Origin: Cristatella mucedo
Taxonomy: Eukaryota > Bryozoa > Phylactolaemata > Cristatellidae
Length of the DNA stretch: 64,000 nt
NCBI GenBank assembly: GCA_009760855.2
Contig: WPIO01000028.1
Coordinates: 1,004,501 to 1,068,500, forward strand
Direction of reading: 5' to 3'
Part shown: piece by piece, positions 12,815-23,500 of the stretch
Position numbering within the stretch: the first letter of the stretch is position 1
Layout: every line of letters starts with the position of its first letter
Notes under the pieces: model-generated
What the model was told of the DNA's origin: nothing
The model's input: the letters and a program-made list of their open reading frames with translations, nothing else
Databases searched by the model: none
Made by a program: the position numbers and the translations under genes

Positions 12815-12952
12815 GCTGATTTGGCCCAGCGGTTAAGGTGCTCACTCCGACCAAGGTCTGGCCGAGGTCCTGGGCTCGAGCCCCGGTGGCATATGTGAAG
12901 TGCATGAACAGAGCTTAAGTTCTCTTAGGGTTCTATACAAATGAATTATATA
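12815..12952 (+). mobile_element. SINE family A, nearly complete
   Basis: The tRNA-like head has a box A-like TTGGCCCAGCGGTTAAGGTG and box B-like GGGCTCGAGCCCC. The hairpin GAACAGAGCTTAAGTTCTCTTAGGG and the tail TATACAAATGAATTATAT follow. This is the best model copy of the family in the window, at about 135 bases. It splits LINE sequence on either side. Confidence 0.88.
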
Positions 12953-13006
12953 TTAAGAATCTCGTGGCCACCGTGTAGTAAGACCACCGGGTAGTAAGAC
13001 CTCCGG

Positions 13007-14600
13007 CTAGTAAGTAGTAACATGCACGGAATAATGAACAGCTGCGCATGCAAAGCACACCGGAATCAATTGGCAAACTAGTTTGGCTGTAGTACTCTTG
13101 TCGAAGCTGGCCCTGATTTTGGGAATGTTTCTTAGCTGAAACCAAGCCGACTTGACAGTAGAAGAAATGCACTTATCTAAAGACAAGTTGCATTGGATCA
13201 CAGCCAGATTTCGGAGAGACTCCACTGCAAGCAGAGGCAAAGTCAGGGGGTGACAGCTGCCACACCTGGCCTGGTATGTGAAAGCCAAGTCTGACACTCG
13301 GTCGGGTAGCAGCCGGCCCCATGGTGCTTATCCAGGTTACACTGGCCATTTTGGCCAATTTTCGCTTGCCACCGCAGTTGCTGGGGGACACCCCCAGACC
13401 CCCTTTACAGGAGGGCTCAGTCCCCCTGACCCCCGTACCACCCTGGCACTCCCATCCTTCTGACTTATGCCTCTGACTTATGCTTCTGACTTATGCCTGT
13501 GACTGCAAGCGATGCTAGATGAACACCATTCTTGAGGGTGGGGTCTTCCTACTTAAGGGGGACATCAGGCTTGCCCATAACTAACAGCTTGGTCTTTCAT
13601 CGATAAGCTTTAGGAAGTTAGTGTCGATCCAAGTGCAAAGGGCATCGTGCAGGCTGCAAGGGAATTCAGTGGTGAGTTGGATGTGAAGCAAGGCTCAGAA
13701 AGATTAGGTAGAGCTGAGTGTCATCGGTATACAAATAAAAGCAAATATTGTTTGGTTATGACACCAACCAGAGGGAGATTACCGACAGGTGAAAAGGAGA
13801 CTTTAGAAAGAACCCTGAGGTGCCCCATACTTTAAGAGCTTCCCGGATAACCAACGGCCCTTTACATCTACACTCAAGACATCTCTCACCAAGGTGGAAC
13901 CTGAGCCAGTTTAGAACCACACCAGAGACATCTAGGCATGTCAAGAGGTGCTCCAGGAAGATCTGGTGGTCAACAGCATCAAATGCTGCTGATAGATCAA
14001 GGAGAACCAGCATACAGACCCTACCTTGATCAGCACTGTTCAGAAGGTAATTGCAAATCCATAGCAGCAGTTTCTGCAGAATGGTTAGCTCGAAATCCCA
14101 ATTGGAACTTCCAAGCAAAATCTGATTAATTAATGCAGCCGTTTAGTTGCTTAGCCGTCACTCGTTCAAGTGTCTTGCAAACAAATGGGAGAGGGGAGAC
14201 TCGACGAAAGCTAATTAAATTCTCATGATCTAAGGGTAGCTCTCTAATATGTGGCCTTACAACTGCCATTTTCAGAGAAGAGACTTTGATGGTAACACAT
14301 TTAAAATAGTTATTACGGTGGACAGCAACAAGTCCAAGCACTTCATAAGGAAAACTGCTAGGAGAGGGTCTAGACGACTAGTGGTCTTTTTAGCCTGTGA
14401 CAAATTTAGAGGCAAGTTCAATAGACGGGCATGAAGGAGAAGATCAGGGTGACGAATGATTGCAGTTTGGCAGAGATGGCAGTAAGATGATGGAGTTCCT
14501 AATCGGTTCTACTATCTTACCAATGAAAAATCCGGAGAAACGCTCTACGCACTACTAAGTTGCCTTTGGGATCACTGGCAATTCTGAGACAGACAGAAGA
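13007..14600 (-). mobile_element. CR1/L2-type LINE reverse transcriptase, antisense
   Basis: Reading down the minus strand, the order is: the segment before RT (near 14600-14400), the fingers region (LPFVCKTLERVTAKQLNG near 14150), RT motif A as VLLDLSAAFDAVDHQIFLEHL near 13990 (in the 13756-14118 frame), the catalytic YTDDTQLY at about 13712-13735, and the C-terminal LSLDKCISSTVKSAWFQLR near 13170. Several frameshifts and stops separate these blocks. An unrelated GC-rich piece interrupts it at about 13295-13505. It probably belongs with the family B 3' half at 11466-12590, the two being separated by a SINE. Confidence 0.85.
13295..13505. repeat. GC-rich insert with 12-bp tandem (CTGACTTATGCY)
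   Basis: A segment with GGGGGACACCCCCAGACCCCC (two joined motifs) and then four copies of a 12-base unit CTGACTTATGCC/T lies between two LINE coding blocks. Composition differs from the LINE. Its class is unknown. Confidence 0.55.
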
Positions 14601-17191
14601 CAATCTAAGCAAGTATCTGCACATTCGGAGCCGGGATAACTCACCTCTGGGGCTAGGTCCAATAACTTTGAATGAAGACTCACCTATAAAAATAAAGCAC
14701 AATCTCTCAGTCCAGCAACACAAGCCAGCTCCAGGGTAAGGCGAGGAGCCTTCCTGCACACACAAAACCAGCAGCAATACAGTAAATCTGTAGCACCATA
14801 AAGTTGAAGTACATTTACGCCTACACAAAATTGTACATTGATCACCCATGATTTGAACCAAAGCTATCGATACAGAAAAGTTGGCAACAAGGAGGGCTTC
14901 GACGATCAAGCTTTTCTACTGAAGAGGGTTCCTCTACAGACGAGCTGATGTCAATCGCCCATCACGGCACCGTATGAACTTATATTTTTTGCAAGACATG
15001 AATGCCAAAATTACGCCGAAGCCATGCATTCGACCGTCTACCCATCGGCAGAAGATCAAGAGTGCCTTAAAACTTTAGCCAGGACCTCCAAAAAAATTGT
15101 TAGGAAAGCATGTACTGCTGGTACTGCTCGGACATGTGCCGACACACTGTTGATCTTAACCGGTAAAAATATAATGAAAACCAGGAGCAGTTTGCAAAGT
15201 GATGGCAAGACTCCAAATTCTACATGCTATGGCCGACGAGCTCAAAAAACGAAAGTCGATGCAGATTGAAAATATTGGGGAACAGACAAGGTCATCTCAG
15301 TTAATCTTTCCAAGTGACTATGTCCCTAGTCACTGATTCATATGCAACCATGCTGCATGCATAAAGAGACTTGCCCTGGTTTCATATCACCATACTTCAT
15401 AGTATATTCTTATCCAACAGAGCTTTAACTTTATGCTGGAACCTACTTTTTTCATTGCCGCATTAAACAGATTGTAGTAGCACTACTTAAGGTAGCTTTA
15501 CATAACACGAATGACGTCCATCTGTAGAAGTACTAGTATTAGCACAAGCATACAAAAAGACATCTTAGTTAAGATGCCTCCTGGGGAAGGAAGCCTGCAA
15601 AGTATCCATCCACGACACAATAGTATTCTGATAGTGACACCATATTGAGTTTCCCTGACTGTCTGTTCCTGCTCATATTCATAATTTTATTGACACGAGT
15701 CTCTGTCCAATGAAGCAGCGGCGGGCCAATGCAGAATGCCCAATCAGGTCACATAACAAAGGATTCCAATTACTGCTAACCGCAAAGTTCGGAATGCACA
15801 CATTCCTGTTATATGATCACCATCATCTCTGCCATTTGTTATAAGGTAAGGTACGGTTATGATCCACTGAATCATGAGCCTCATTTGTATAGTGGCAGAA
15901 TAGCCTTAGCGGCTCTCAACCCACTACAGCAGGCAATCACGGATTGCCTATTGAAGGACTCAAACCAACGACCAGGCTTGTAAAGTGCAAGCACCATATC
16001 GCTAATGTCTGCTGAACGTTGTTCACAACCAATCTCAGGAAGCCCAAAACCCGGCGAGCTTCTTTTACATATACAGGTTGAGGTAACCTTGAAATCAAGC
16101 TATGAGGTGCATCAATGCACTGCTTGCCTATAGGAAATAATTACAAGGGTATCGATATGCAAGGGCATGCGATTTCGATTGTGACTTACATAATTACCGA
16201 AGTCATTCCAAAGATTCGAGTACCAGCAAAGATCGTTTGGAGCAGAGGAGGAAAGATCTAAACATACTACTATTCGTCTGAACCATCCAAACAATTCGGT
16301 TCGAAAGAATGGCTTGAGTTCCAGAGATTTTTTGCGTAGAACTTGGCAAACAAGAGGAGTAATATGGTTACAAAACTATAAAAGCATTAACCAACTGTTC
16401 TGTCATCAAGAAATTTAGGAACCTCTATATTGCAAACAAGTTTTAGCTCTTAGGCCAACTAGGATCTGTTGGGCCAATGAGCAAGCCAAGTTTCCAAATA
16501 ACTATCAAACAATTGATGAGTACTCCGAGCAAAAATTATAATTGCAAGCAAGCATTTACAAGGTAGATCTGCACATGAGCAGACATTCGGTTATAAAGGA
16601 ACGCTTGACGACGTCATACAGAACCAACTTTTCTAAACATTTGAGCTGAGATACGATGCTGCATCGCATCGTCAGGTTCGACAGAGACCGCTGAGTATTA
16701 CTAGCATGAACATTATAATGGATGGTTAGTGGTCAAAAAATGTTGCAAAAAGAATCGGTGCAGACAAAACACAAACGTGCACAGAACAGTCTGCAAAACT
16801 CTCACAGTGGCGAATCAAATTCCTACTAACGACCATACAAATTCAGACCAGACCAGAGACAGACAGACGAGAGGGATAGCTAGTAAGGCAACCGAGCATA
16901 TAACACAGCTATAAGGTAGACAGCTTTGATCTAAGCCCCTCTCCCCACCTCGAAAGTTGGTCATGGAGCTGCAGTGGCTGCCGGTTGGTCAGTAGATAAA
17001 AAATGCTACTCTTACCTGACCAACAAGAGTCACTATAGCTAGGCTCCTACATACCAAGACGAACAACTACTTCTAAGCCACTACTGTATTGACTGTCTTC
17101 ACGACCAAGCTTTGCTTCATAACTTTTTGCTGATGCATGAGATGAAGCCTGTTGGCAACAACATACAAACCAAAAGCTGTTTAGGATTAGA
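14601..17191. other. SARS2 intron, largely unrecognised
   Basis: The interval holds one antisense SINE B (15870-16010). The frames at 14517-14909 (minus), 15024-15269 (plus) and 16729-16914 (plus) have no domain. A possible minus-strand exon at about 16195-16264 has usable splice signals (TGTTTAG and GTAAGT), but its translation does not resemble SARS2. Confidence 0.4.
15870..16010 (-). mobile_element. SINE family B, antisense, degraded
   Basis: Minus-strand order is a tRNA-like head with box B GGTTTGAGTCC, CAATCCGTGATTGCC, and the AGCCGCTAAGGCTATTCTGCC body. The 3' end is replaced by ATACAAATGA, resembling the family A tail. Confidence 0.65.
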
Positions 17192-18236
17192 GTGCACTAC
17201 AGAAAAAATTCTTCAGCAGGGTCTTTTAGTGCGCTATACAAATGAATTATAATTATTTATTTAACGGTTTTGGAAGGATAGTTTTTGCTAGCAACATCAG
17301 GACATGGTGCAATATAAGTTTTTGGAAGTGCCAATGGCCCCCTCTCAAAAAAAAGCATATCGGTGACTGTGCCGGCTCTTCTTCAAGAATGCTCACGGTT
17401 TGAAACATCCGGTTTTGTGCATGCATAGGCATAGATCAGACCTAGTTCAATATTATTTAAGAAATCGATGGTGCAGTTGAAGTACGAAACCAGCCAAAAA
17501 CGTTACCTGATTACAAAAAAGATAGAGCTTGGGCACCATATAAAAATACAACAGAAGTCTTGGCAAATGCCTGAACCATTTAAAACTAGGTGATCTGCAT
17601 GAATTAAAAAGTGTCCATTGAGATTATGAGAAAGTAGCTCCACTAAGTACATGCATTTGGAACACCAAGACAGTGAAACAACTGTAAATTGAAAAACTGA
17701 AATTGAAAAATTGTAACTCAAAAAACTCAAAATTAAACCAAAAAATGGTTCAACAAAATTCTTTAATTCCTTGTTTGTCAGAAAAATCTGATTGGCGGTT
17801 TTTCTTTTTTACATCGCCTACAACGCCAGCAATTTCTCGTATTGTTCGCCAACCATGTCGTACCTTCGGTTGTTTATACTAAAAATAGAAGGCTTCAAAT
17901 CTTGGATGATTGTGAGAAAATGCCCAACACGGTAGTTAAGACATTTTTTAGAAACGAGATACTTGGTACATGCAGTAGACCTTACTTTCAAGTGCTTACT
18001 TGGTCCTAACAAAAATAATATCCTTCGAAAATGGAGACTATGTCTAAAGCCAAAAATTGTCGAATGCATAAAAACACGGGTCATTTCACATGTTTTGGCA
18101 TCTAGTAAGCAAACTAGGTGGTAGCACGCACAAGTTCTAGCGATTCTAGTAAACCTATTCTCTAGTGTAGTCCCTAAAACACTGAAAACTTAAGATTATA
18201 TTTTGATTAGGGTACATGGATTCTTTGGGGCAGCAC
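17192..18236 (-). mobile_element. DNA transposon with inverted termini, copy 2
   Basis: This element is the inverted relative of 6543-7632. Shared blocks include AAGAAATCGATGGTGCA (end of the coding-like part), CCAAGACTTCTGT, CACCTAGTTTTA and the terminal GTGCTG/GTGCAC motifs. The minus-strand frame at 17503-17730 holds DHLVLNGSGICQDFC. A SINE A tail (GTGCGCTATACAAATGAATTATAA, two motifs) sits near 17228. Copies differ by many substitutions, so the family is old. Confidence 0.6.
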
Positions 18237-18281
18237 TGAACATACTGCTCGCAAACATTTAAATTGGTCATAAGAACTTAC

Positions 18282-18359
18282 ATCTGTCATTTGTAACTCG
18301 CAATTCGCAGTTGATCTGGACAACATCTGACCTCCATACTTCACAGGCACCTCCAAGGT
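18282..18359 (-). CDS. tentative SARS2 exon (arm region)
   Basis: A 78-base segment lies between an acceptor AAGTGCAG and a strong donor GAT then GTAAGT. One of its two open frames reads GGACEVWRSDVVQINCELRV, then TNDR. It resembles the start of the coiled-coil arm of SARS2, which in human runs TWQELRQLQEQIRSLEEEK. That reading needs exon 1 to end at an alternative donor (GTAG then GTATAA, four bases downstream). The other open frame keeps phase with the main donor but looks unlike the family. Position in the gene is right; sequence support is weak. Confidence 0.28.
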
Positions 18360-18824
18360 CTGCACTTAATAGAGGTTATGTTTGCACTTCTCTGCCCATG
18401 TCGTGGGCTAGAGTCATGCAGCACAAATATTCCATTATTTCCTGAAAGCAAGCTGAAACCTGCTAAGAATCTTCTCTCACTTCACCAATGCGACTGTTGA
18501 ATCAAATGACCTCTTTTTATTATACAGTGGTGAGCTAATGTATCTGCAACCTATTGTATTCACATCTCTGCAAAGCTATGAGGATACACACAGTGGTTAT
18601 TCTGGCAAGTTTCAGAGCATACCCAAACCCGTGGCATGTTCCTGCAAATTCAGCACACAACAACGCTATTCACATAACAAGCAGGCAGGAAAGCGAATGT
18701 TAAGTATGACAAACAGCAATGGGGAATAAACATTGCTAGAACAGCTATCAAGACCAGCAGTTGTTTGTGGCACATGGCCTACTCTGCTCGCAAACATCAA
18801 AGTAAACGTAAGATGATTAAACAG

Positions 18825-18985
18825 CCTTATTTAAACGGAGAAGGCAGAACTGATTTCTCTACTGTCTCCCCGTTTCAGGGACAATAAAAAAATGGCTGCT
18901 GCAGGACTCAAACACCAAGGTCAGGTCTTGAAGTGCAAGCATCTTACTCATGGGCGAAGACCCAGACGATAACAACACATACAAG
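18825..18985 (-). mobile_element. SINE family B, antisense, fragment
   Basis: The minus strand has a tRNA-like head with box B GGTGTTTGAGTCC after GCACTTCAAGACC, then the body fragment. Strongly diverged. Confidence 0.5.
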
Positions 18986-19128
18986 CTGTTCCACAACGAA
19001 TTGCCATTGTATGAGCACATTTCCTCCACGGTTAAGTCGACCTATGTGAAGGAATTTCCGAAGGCAACTAGTCGCCTACACGGGTTGACGTTATTATCCA
19101 GGGGAACACTATCCTAGTGGGTGAGCCA

Positions 19129-19133
<5 letters not shown>

Positions 19134-19206
<73 letters not shown>

Positions 19207-19249
19207 CAGACGGAGATAGAGGGAGAGACAGATATAGAGAGAGACAGTG

Positions 19250-19309
<60 letters not shown>

Positions 19310-19320
19310 AGAAGAGATAG
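19134..19320. repeat. two (GA)n microsatellites with a degenerate spacer
   Basis: About 33 GA units, then a degenerate purine-rich spacer (GACAGGCAGACGGAG, AGATATAGAGAG), then about 28 GA units. The frames running through it are compositional artefacts. Confidence 0.95.
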
Positions 19321-19603
19321 AGAAAGACAGACGGGGAGAGAACGACGTTCTCAAAAACTCCGAACACTGGCTTAAGCAGGGTGCCGACTCAGCAAAACAG
19401 CTCCGGCGCGGAGAAAGTACACCAATAAACGCCACGTCCCAAGCCGAGTAACGTGCAAATACCCCCCGCCTTCTACCGCTACGTTGTCACGAGAAGTTCG
19501 GGGCTGGATCATCGCACGGGGCGGGGGAACTTCGAGGTACAATGAAATGGCGCGCTTAAACATTGAAAAATTGCAGGGATGACATCTCTGAAGTTATACC
19601 TAC

Positions 19604-19801
19604 CACTTTATCTATATCTCCGCTTCCTTTTCTGCTGGCTATGTTGCTTCTAATACTGGACGTGCACTTGGGATTGCACAAGTACTCCAAATCCAGCTCG
19701 GCGGGCTTCAGAAGTCGAGAGACATGGCTTCCAGCCAAGCGCCGCTGCTCGCGCAAAAAGAAGCGCGGCAAAACCCGCACGCATGAAGCTCTGTGCACCA
19801 T
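19604..19801 (-). CDS. SARS2: SARS2 first coding exon: mitochondrial presequence
   Basis: The ATG at 19801 opens 66 codons. Residues 1-31 (MVHRASCVRVLPRFFLREQR, then RLAGSHVSRLL) are rich in Arg, contain no acid except one Glu, and alternate with hydrophobics, as expected for a mitochondrial targeting peptide. The mature domain begins LKPAELDLEYLCNPK and ends RKGSGDIDKV, matching the SARS2 N-terminus (LPQLDIERFC...RKGELRSADL in human). The donor is GTG then GTAGGT; TAG then GTATAA four bases on is an alternative. The exon and the DNA upstream are richer in CpG than the rest of the gene, as expected for a housekeeping promoter. One or two exons for the arm region, between this exon and 11069, are not firmly placed. 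Confidence 0.9.
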
Positions 19802-20258
19802 TCGAGTACTGACTGGCAGAAAGCAAGGACAGCGACGTCGGCATTCAGCCCCCTTTAGATCGCTAAGAGACCCACGCGCGCCGGACGAGTAGCAGTGCCG
19901 GAGCCGCTGTGTCAGGCAGGGTCACGGACGATTGATTCGCTCAATTCAACTCATTGCACAAAGTACATTTTCGACGATTTTAGCAGCATGAATCTGAATT
20001 TGGGCCCATAGAAAGGTTTAAATTATCTTCTCATTATTAAAAGTACGAAGTTAGTTAACTAGTTTCCCTTGTATCCCTGCCTTCTTACCGTCCGGCTTGT
20101 GTTTGCCTTCAACGAGCTTGGCAGACCAATCCAAGCTCATTCGCTTAATTCATCTTAAATAATCACTTTGCGAGCACGTGCTAATAGTTGCGCTTAGTTC
20201 CTCATTGTCCTATGAACGAATTCGCTCTGGCTATTGAACTTCAATAATATCCTCACCA
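19802..20258. promoter_or_regulatory. candidate bidirectional promoter (SARS2 and plus-strand partner)
   Basis: This 457-base interval lies between the SARS2 ATG on the minus strand and an ATG in strong context followed by a donor on the plus strand. It has CpG dinucleotides more often than its neighbourhood and no clear TATA box. The start sites cannot be placed from sequence alone. Confidence 0.4.
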
Positions 20259-20286
20259 ATGGCGGCGATTGCCGCTAGCGTCACAG
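20259..20286 (+). CDS. candidate first coding exon of a divergent gene
   Basis: ATGGCGGCGATTGCC is preceded by ACCA, close to the ideal Kozak context, and the frame reads MAAIAASVT before the donor ACAG then GTAATA. Short Ala-rich first exons of this kind are common in animal housekeeping genes. The next exon, which must begin in phase 1, was not found, so the product is unknown. It could also be a chance ATG near a chance donor. Confidence 0.3.
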
Positions 20287-20829
20287 GTAATATCTTTAAC
20301 TAAACCGTTGCATCTTCGCGTTGACTAGAAGTCGACGGGAGCCTAATTACCCTCACCTCTTTTTTTTCATAGGTGAGCTCACTTTTTTCCAGTGGCGAGC
20401 TTAACCTGACTAACAGGATAGTGGATAGAATCCTAAAAACCTACTTCTAATGCTACGCGTATATCGCTCGTCGCGCACTAGGGTAACTTACGCGCTTGAG
20501 TGCGTTAAACCGAGACATTGTCAACGTGAAAGTTTTGTCTTGCGGCCTAAGTCAAGAGCCGATAGCGGCTGCCATCAATCGGGGCCAACAGCCAAGCGAG
20601 CCTGCCGTGTGCGTTGTGGCTTCGCACTGCCTATCGCTGCGGTCGCTACGAAAGTAGTTTGCGACTTCCGCATCAGGGAAGAACTGCTCCGCAAACACAG
20701 CCCGTAACGGTGCTAGTCTCAGCCGAAGCGCAACGAATACTGGCGATGCCGGAGCTCTGTTCTCGCGGCTAGTTCTCTGTTCAGCGCACGTCTTCTGCTC
20801 GCACTTTCATTTGGCTTTAGTATCCTACT

Positions 20830-20998
20830 TTTAGCCGCCGCTTTTTGCGAAAGAAGAGAACGAGCCTTGTGGCTATCGCCACCGCTTGCAGCGAAAGAAT
20901 CCTCAACGTCAAGGAGTGCTCTCCCGCCGCAAGATTCGAACCCACGACCTCGGGACCAAGACGGCGAAGAGCGACCGCTCCTTACCCGGCGTGCCGTC
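20830..20998 (-). mobile_element. SINE family B, antisense, well preserved
   Basis: The minus strand starts CCGCGACGGCACGCCGGGTA (head), has box B GGTTCGAATCT, the body GCAAGCGGTGGCGATAGCC and AAGGCTCG, and a truncated 3' end. It points away from the next copy, at 21066. Confidence 0.8.
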
Positions 20999-21065
20999 GC
21001 GGCTCGGCGTTTGGCTCGTGTTTGGCGTTTCCCATTAAAGTGTCTACATAAGATCCGCGACTGGC

Positions 21066-21236
21066 ACGATGGCACACCTGGTAAGACGGGTTCTTTTCAC
21101 GACCTCGGTCCCAGTGTCGAGGGTTGAAATCCTGCTGTGGACGATTCTTAATGCCGCTGCAAGCGGTGGCGATAGCCGTAAAGGCTCTTCTGTCGCTATA
21201 CAAAAAGAGGCTGTTAAATCAGCTAGTATTTTTTAG
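21066..21236 (+). mobile_element. SINE family B, well preserved
   Basis: The head is GATGGCACACCTGGTAAGAC with a box B-like GGGTTGAAATCC, then GCAAGCGGTGGCGATAGCCG and AAGGCTCTTCTGTCGCTATA. The 3' end is TTAAATCAGCTAGTATTTTTT. Together with 20830-20998 it forms a head-to-head inverted pair about 70 bases apart. Confidence 0.85.
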
Positions 21237-21510
21237 GTGCAGCTGCAGCAGCATTACACGCAGGTGTGCCAACAGCAGCAGGAACACGGCAGTGTGGAAC
21301 AGCGCTCACACCTTACCTCAACAAGTCAGTATCCCTAATATACATAAGTCTATTTGACAGCAACAGATTGTTACAGGCGTTCAACAGCAGCCACAACGTA
21401 GACCAATGGCATGGTGGCCTAGAGCTCAAATCAGCACGAATGCCTAGGTCAACTCCCAAAGCGGGCGTATTGCCTATTTCGTGGCACTGCCTTTATACGG
21501 CCTAGGCTAT

Positions 21511-21581
21511 AGATTATGACATAATCGGTTCCTATTCGTTAAAATTCAGGAACCACGAATAATTATTGTCGGTCATAATCT
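21511..21581. repeat. 71-bp imperfect palindrome (hairpin)
   Basis: AGATTATGAC at the left matches GTCATAATCT at the right, and GGTTCCTATTCGT inside pairs with ACGAATAATTATT and AGGAACC with small bulges. It could be a very short foldback element. No target duplication was identified. Confidence 0.65.
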
Positions 21582-21661
21582 GGCTGATTTAGCTTCAGTA
21601 AGCGCTTCATGGTCCATTTCGGTCACGAACAAGATTTGGCATGCTCGGCTGTCGTATGGCT

Positions 21662-22430
21662 TCAACAAAGTGGCGTGATTAAGCTCTTAACATTAATTAA
21701 TACTCTGAAGTCTCCCACTGAGATAGGACCTGAACCATTACAATGCAGTGCCAGTGATGCCCAGGCGAGATGAAAGATGCTCAAGAAAGACTTGGTGATC
21801 GATAGTGTCAAAAGCTGCCGAAAGATCGGAAAAACAACCAGATATACTCTACGCATGTCTGCATTCCTAAGTAGGTCGTTGTACACCCGAAGCAATGCTG
21901 ACTCTGTGGAGTGATTAGCTCTAAACCCCCACTAGAACTTACTAGCAAGGTTTGAAGTTTCTATATATGAGTTCAGCTGGCCTGCCACGACTCTTTCCGG
22001 TGTCTTTGATAAGAACGGTAGAAGGGAGACTGGGCGGAAGTTGCTCGTGTTCTCTTGGCCTGGTGTTGCTTTCTTGAGTAGTGGCCTGACTACAGCCTTT
22101 TTGAGAGGTGCCGGGACATGACCTGGGGCTAATGACATATTAATGTTAGTTATGCATGGCAGCAGCAGATCAATGAATCGTAGAAGCAAGACAGTGGGAA
22201 CACGGTCCAAAGGACTAGTTGTCTTCTTTGATTGGGATATGAACTTCAGGACGAGGTCACTAGTAACCTCCTTGAATGTAGACATTAAGGTTCCGCAAGG
22301 AATTGAGGGACAGCATTCCAGGGGTATGCAGCCATCGTAAGGATAGACTCCCTGATCTTACCTGTCTTCTGGACAAAGAAGCTGGAGAAACGATTAGCTA
22401 GATCGTCGCAGGGATCATAAGGTAAGGTCC
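21662..22430 (-). mobile_element. CR1/L2-type LINE, antisense middle fragment (family A)
   Basis: On the minus strand: PYDPCDDLANRFSSFFVQKT near 22420, then the 22285-21932 frame with VTSDLVLKFISQSKKT, PLLKKATPGQENTSNFRPVS, LLPFLSKTPERVVAGQLNSY, and finally LRVYNDLLRNADMRRVYLVV at about 21890. The same blocks occur in the copy at 40150-42355. The catalytic YADD part is missing. A SINE B fragment (22430-22510) abuts the upstream end. Confidence 0.88.
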
Positions 22431-22850
22431 TTTTGAAGTGGGCTATAAAGGATTGCCCACTCCAAGCCTCGAACCCACGACTTGAGTTGTGAAGAGCAAG
22501 CACCTTACCTCCTTGGATTTTTAGAATCATTGAAAATCTAAAATATAGAAAATAATCAAGGAAAAAATTAAGTCACAATTATTCAATCAGATTAATCTGC
22601 AGTCGGACCATTTTCAAGCACTGTACATCCAATGGCCACCTCTACAATAAATAAAGACGAGATGTTAGAAACCTAAATTAAAGGTAAGAATAGCTTATTT
22701 AGTAGCCCTGTGTCTATAGCGAAGAAGAACCTTAGCTGACTTTCCCCATCCCGATTGCAGCAGGCAACGAAGAAATACAAACTGCAGTACTGGAACTCAC
22801 AACATGGGTAGTTAGGAGCGTGCACCGTACCACTGGGCAAGATAAAGTCG
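22430..22850 (-). mobile_element. two SINE family B fragments, antisense
   Basis: The first, at about 22435-22510, has GGATTGCCCACTCC and CTCGAACCCACGACTTGAG. The second, at about 22700-22850, is more decayed (GGAACTCACAACATGGGTAG). Between them is AT-rich DNA also seen next to the duplication at 25.7-25.9 kb. Confidence 0.6.
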
Positions 22851-22956
22851 CGAAGGGTAGCGACCGGTCACTATCGACAATTTGATCGACGGTGAGGGAT
22901 GGTAGGAGTTATGAGAAGTTGCAGAAAAAAGTGAAACGTAAGATGGAAAAAAGTGT

Positions 22957-23046
22957 CAACCCCGGTGAAACTCAAACCCAAACCTCCGAATACCAACTGG
23001 CATAGACACTAGAAGTCCCACGCGCTATCCATTGCGCCACGGGGCC
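22957..23046 (-). pseudogene. tRNA-Arg(UCU) pseudogene with intron
   Basis: This is a 90-base relative of the tRNA-Arg gene at 26043-26133, with the same 5' half, anticodon TCT and an intron at the same place. The T arm has decayed: box B reads GGTTTGAGTTT instead of GGTTCGAGTCC, and its stem no longer pairs well. Several changes are C-to-T at former CpG sites. A T-run follows the 3' end. Flanking DNA is related to that of the intact gene, so a whole segment was duplicated. Confidence 0.85.
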
Positions 23047-23106
23047 GAATTCAAACATAAGTAATATGTACTTCATAACATATAAAACAAGATATTAGGC
23101 AGAGCA

Positions 23107-23500
23107 AAGTCGTCCCTCGTTTATCGCGGTTACACAGTTCAGACTCTACCGCGGTAAGTGACTTTCTGCGAAATAGGATTCTTTATTTAAAAATCCAATA
23201 TTTTCGTAGTTAGACAATAATAATAATAATAACCTTGATAAAGCGCCCTCAGAGAACTTAATCTCTTTCTAGGCGCTTTACATTTGCTGCAAAGGGGAAC
23301 CATTGAAAACCTGTTCACGACCCTCTAAATACGGTTTTAACATTGTTAGAATTCTTTAGAGACGAGATAAAATCCTTAATTACTATTACATTCGTATTGC
23401 TCAATATATTAGGCACAATAAGAAAAACGAGACACATTAGACGTTACTAAAATACAACATTATTTTGTAAGTTCAATTTCACATACACACGCAGCAGTTC
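23107..23500 (+). mobile_element. pogo/Tigger-like repeat, interrupted by a LINE tail
   Basis: GTCGTCCCTCGTTTATCGCG starts a repeat with ACCGCGGTAAGTGA and TTTCTGCGAAATAGGATTC, a pattern I know from widespread non-autonomous pogo-like DNA repeats. It continues after the inserted LINE tail with GAAAACCTGTTCACGACCC. A shorter copy is at 29147-29320. No transposase frame is present. The right end is not determined. Confidence 0.55.
23206..23303 (-). mobile_element. LINE family A 3' tail inserted in the pogo-like repeat
   Basis: AATAATAATAATAACCTTGA is followed by TAAAGCGCCCTCAGAGAAC and TTAATCTCTTTCTAGGCGC and ends GCTGCAAAGGGGAACC. The insertion is about 95 bases, only the last part of the LINE, and splits the TAGTTAGA...GAAAACCTG sequence of the host repeat. 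Confidence 0.8.

Noticed and set aside
16195-16264. Minus-strand segment with good splice signals inside the SARS2 gene
   Set aside because: Its open frames (SAPNDLCWYSNLWNDFGNY or the alternative) do not resemble the SARS2 arm region, so it is not added as an exon.
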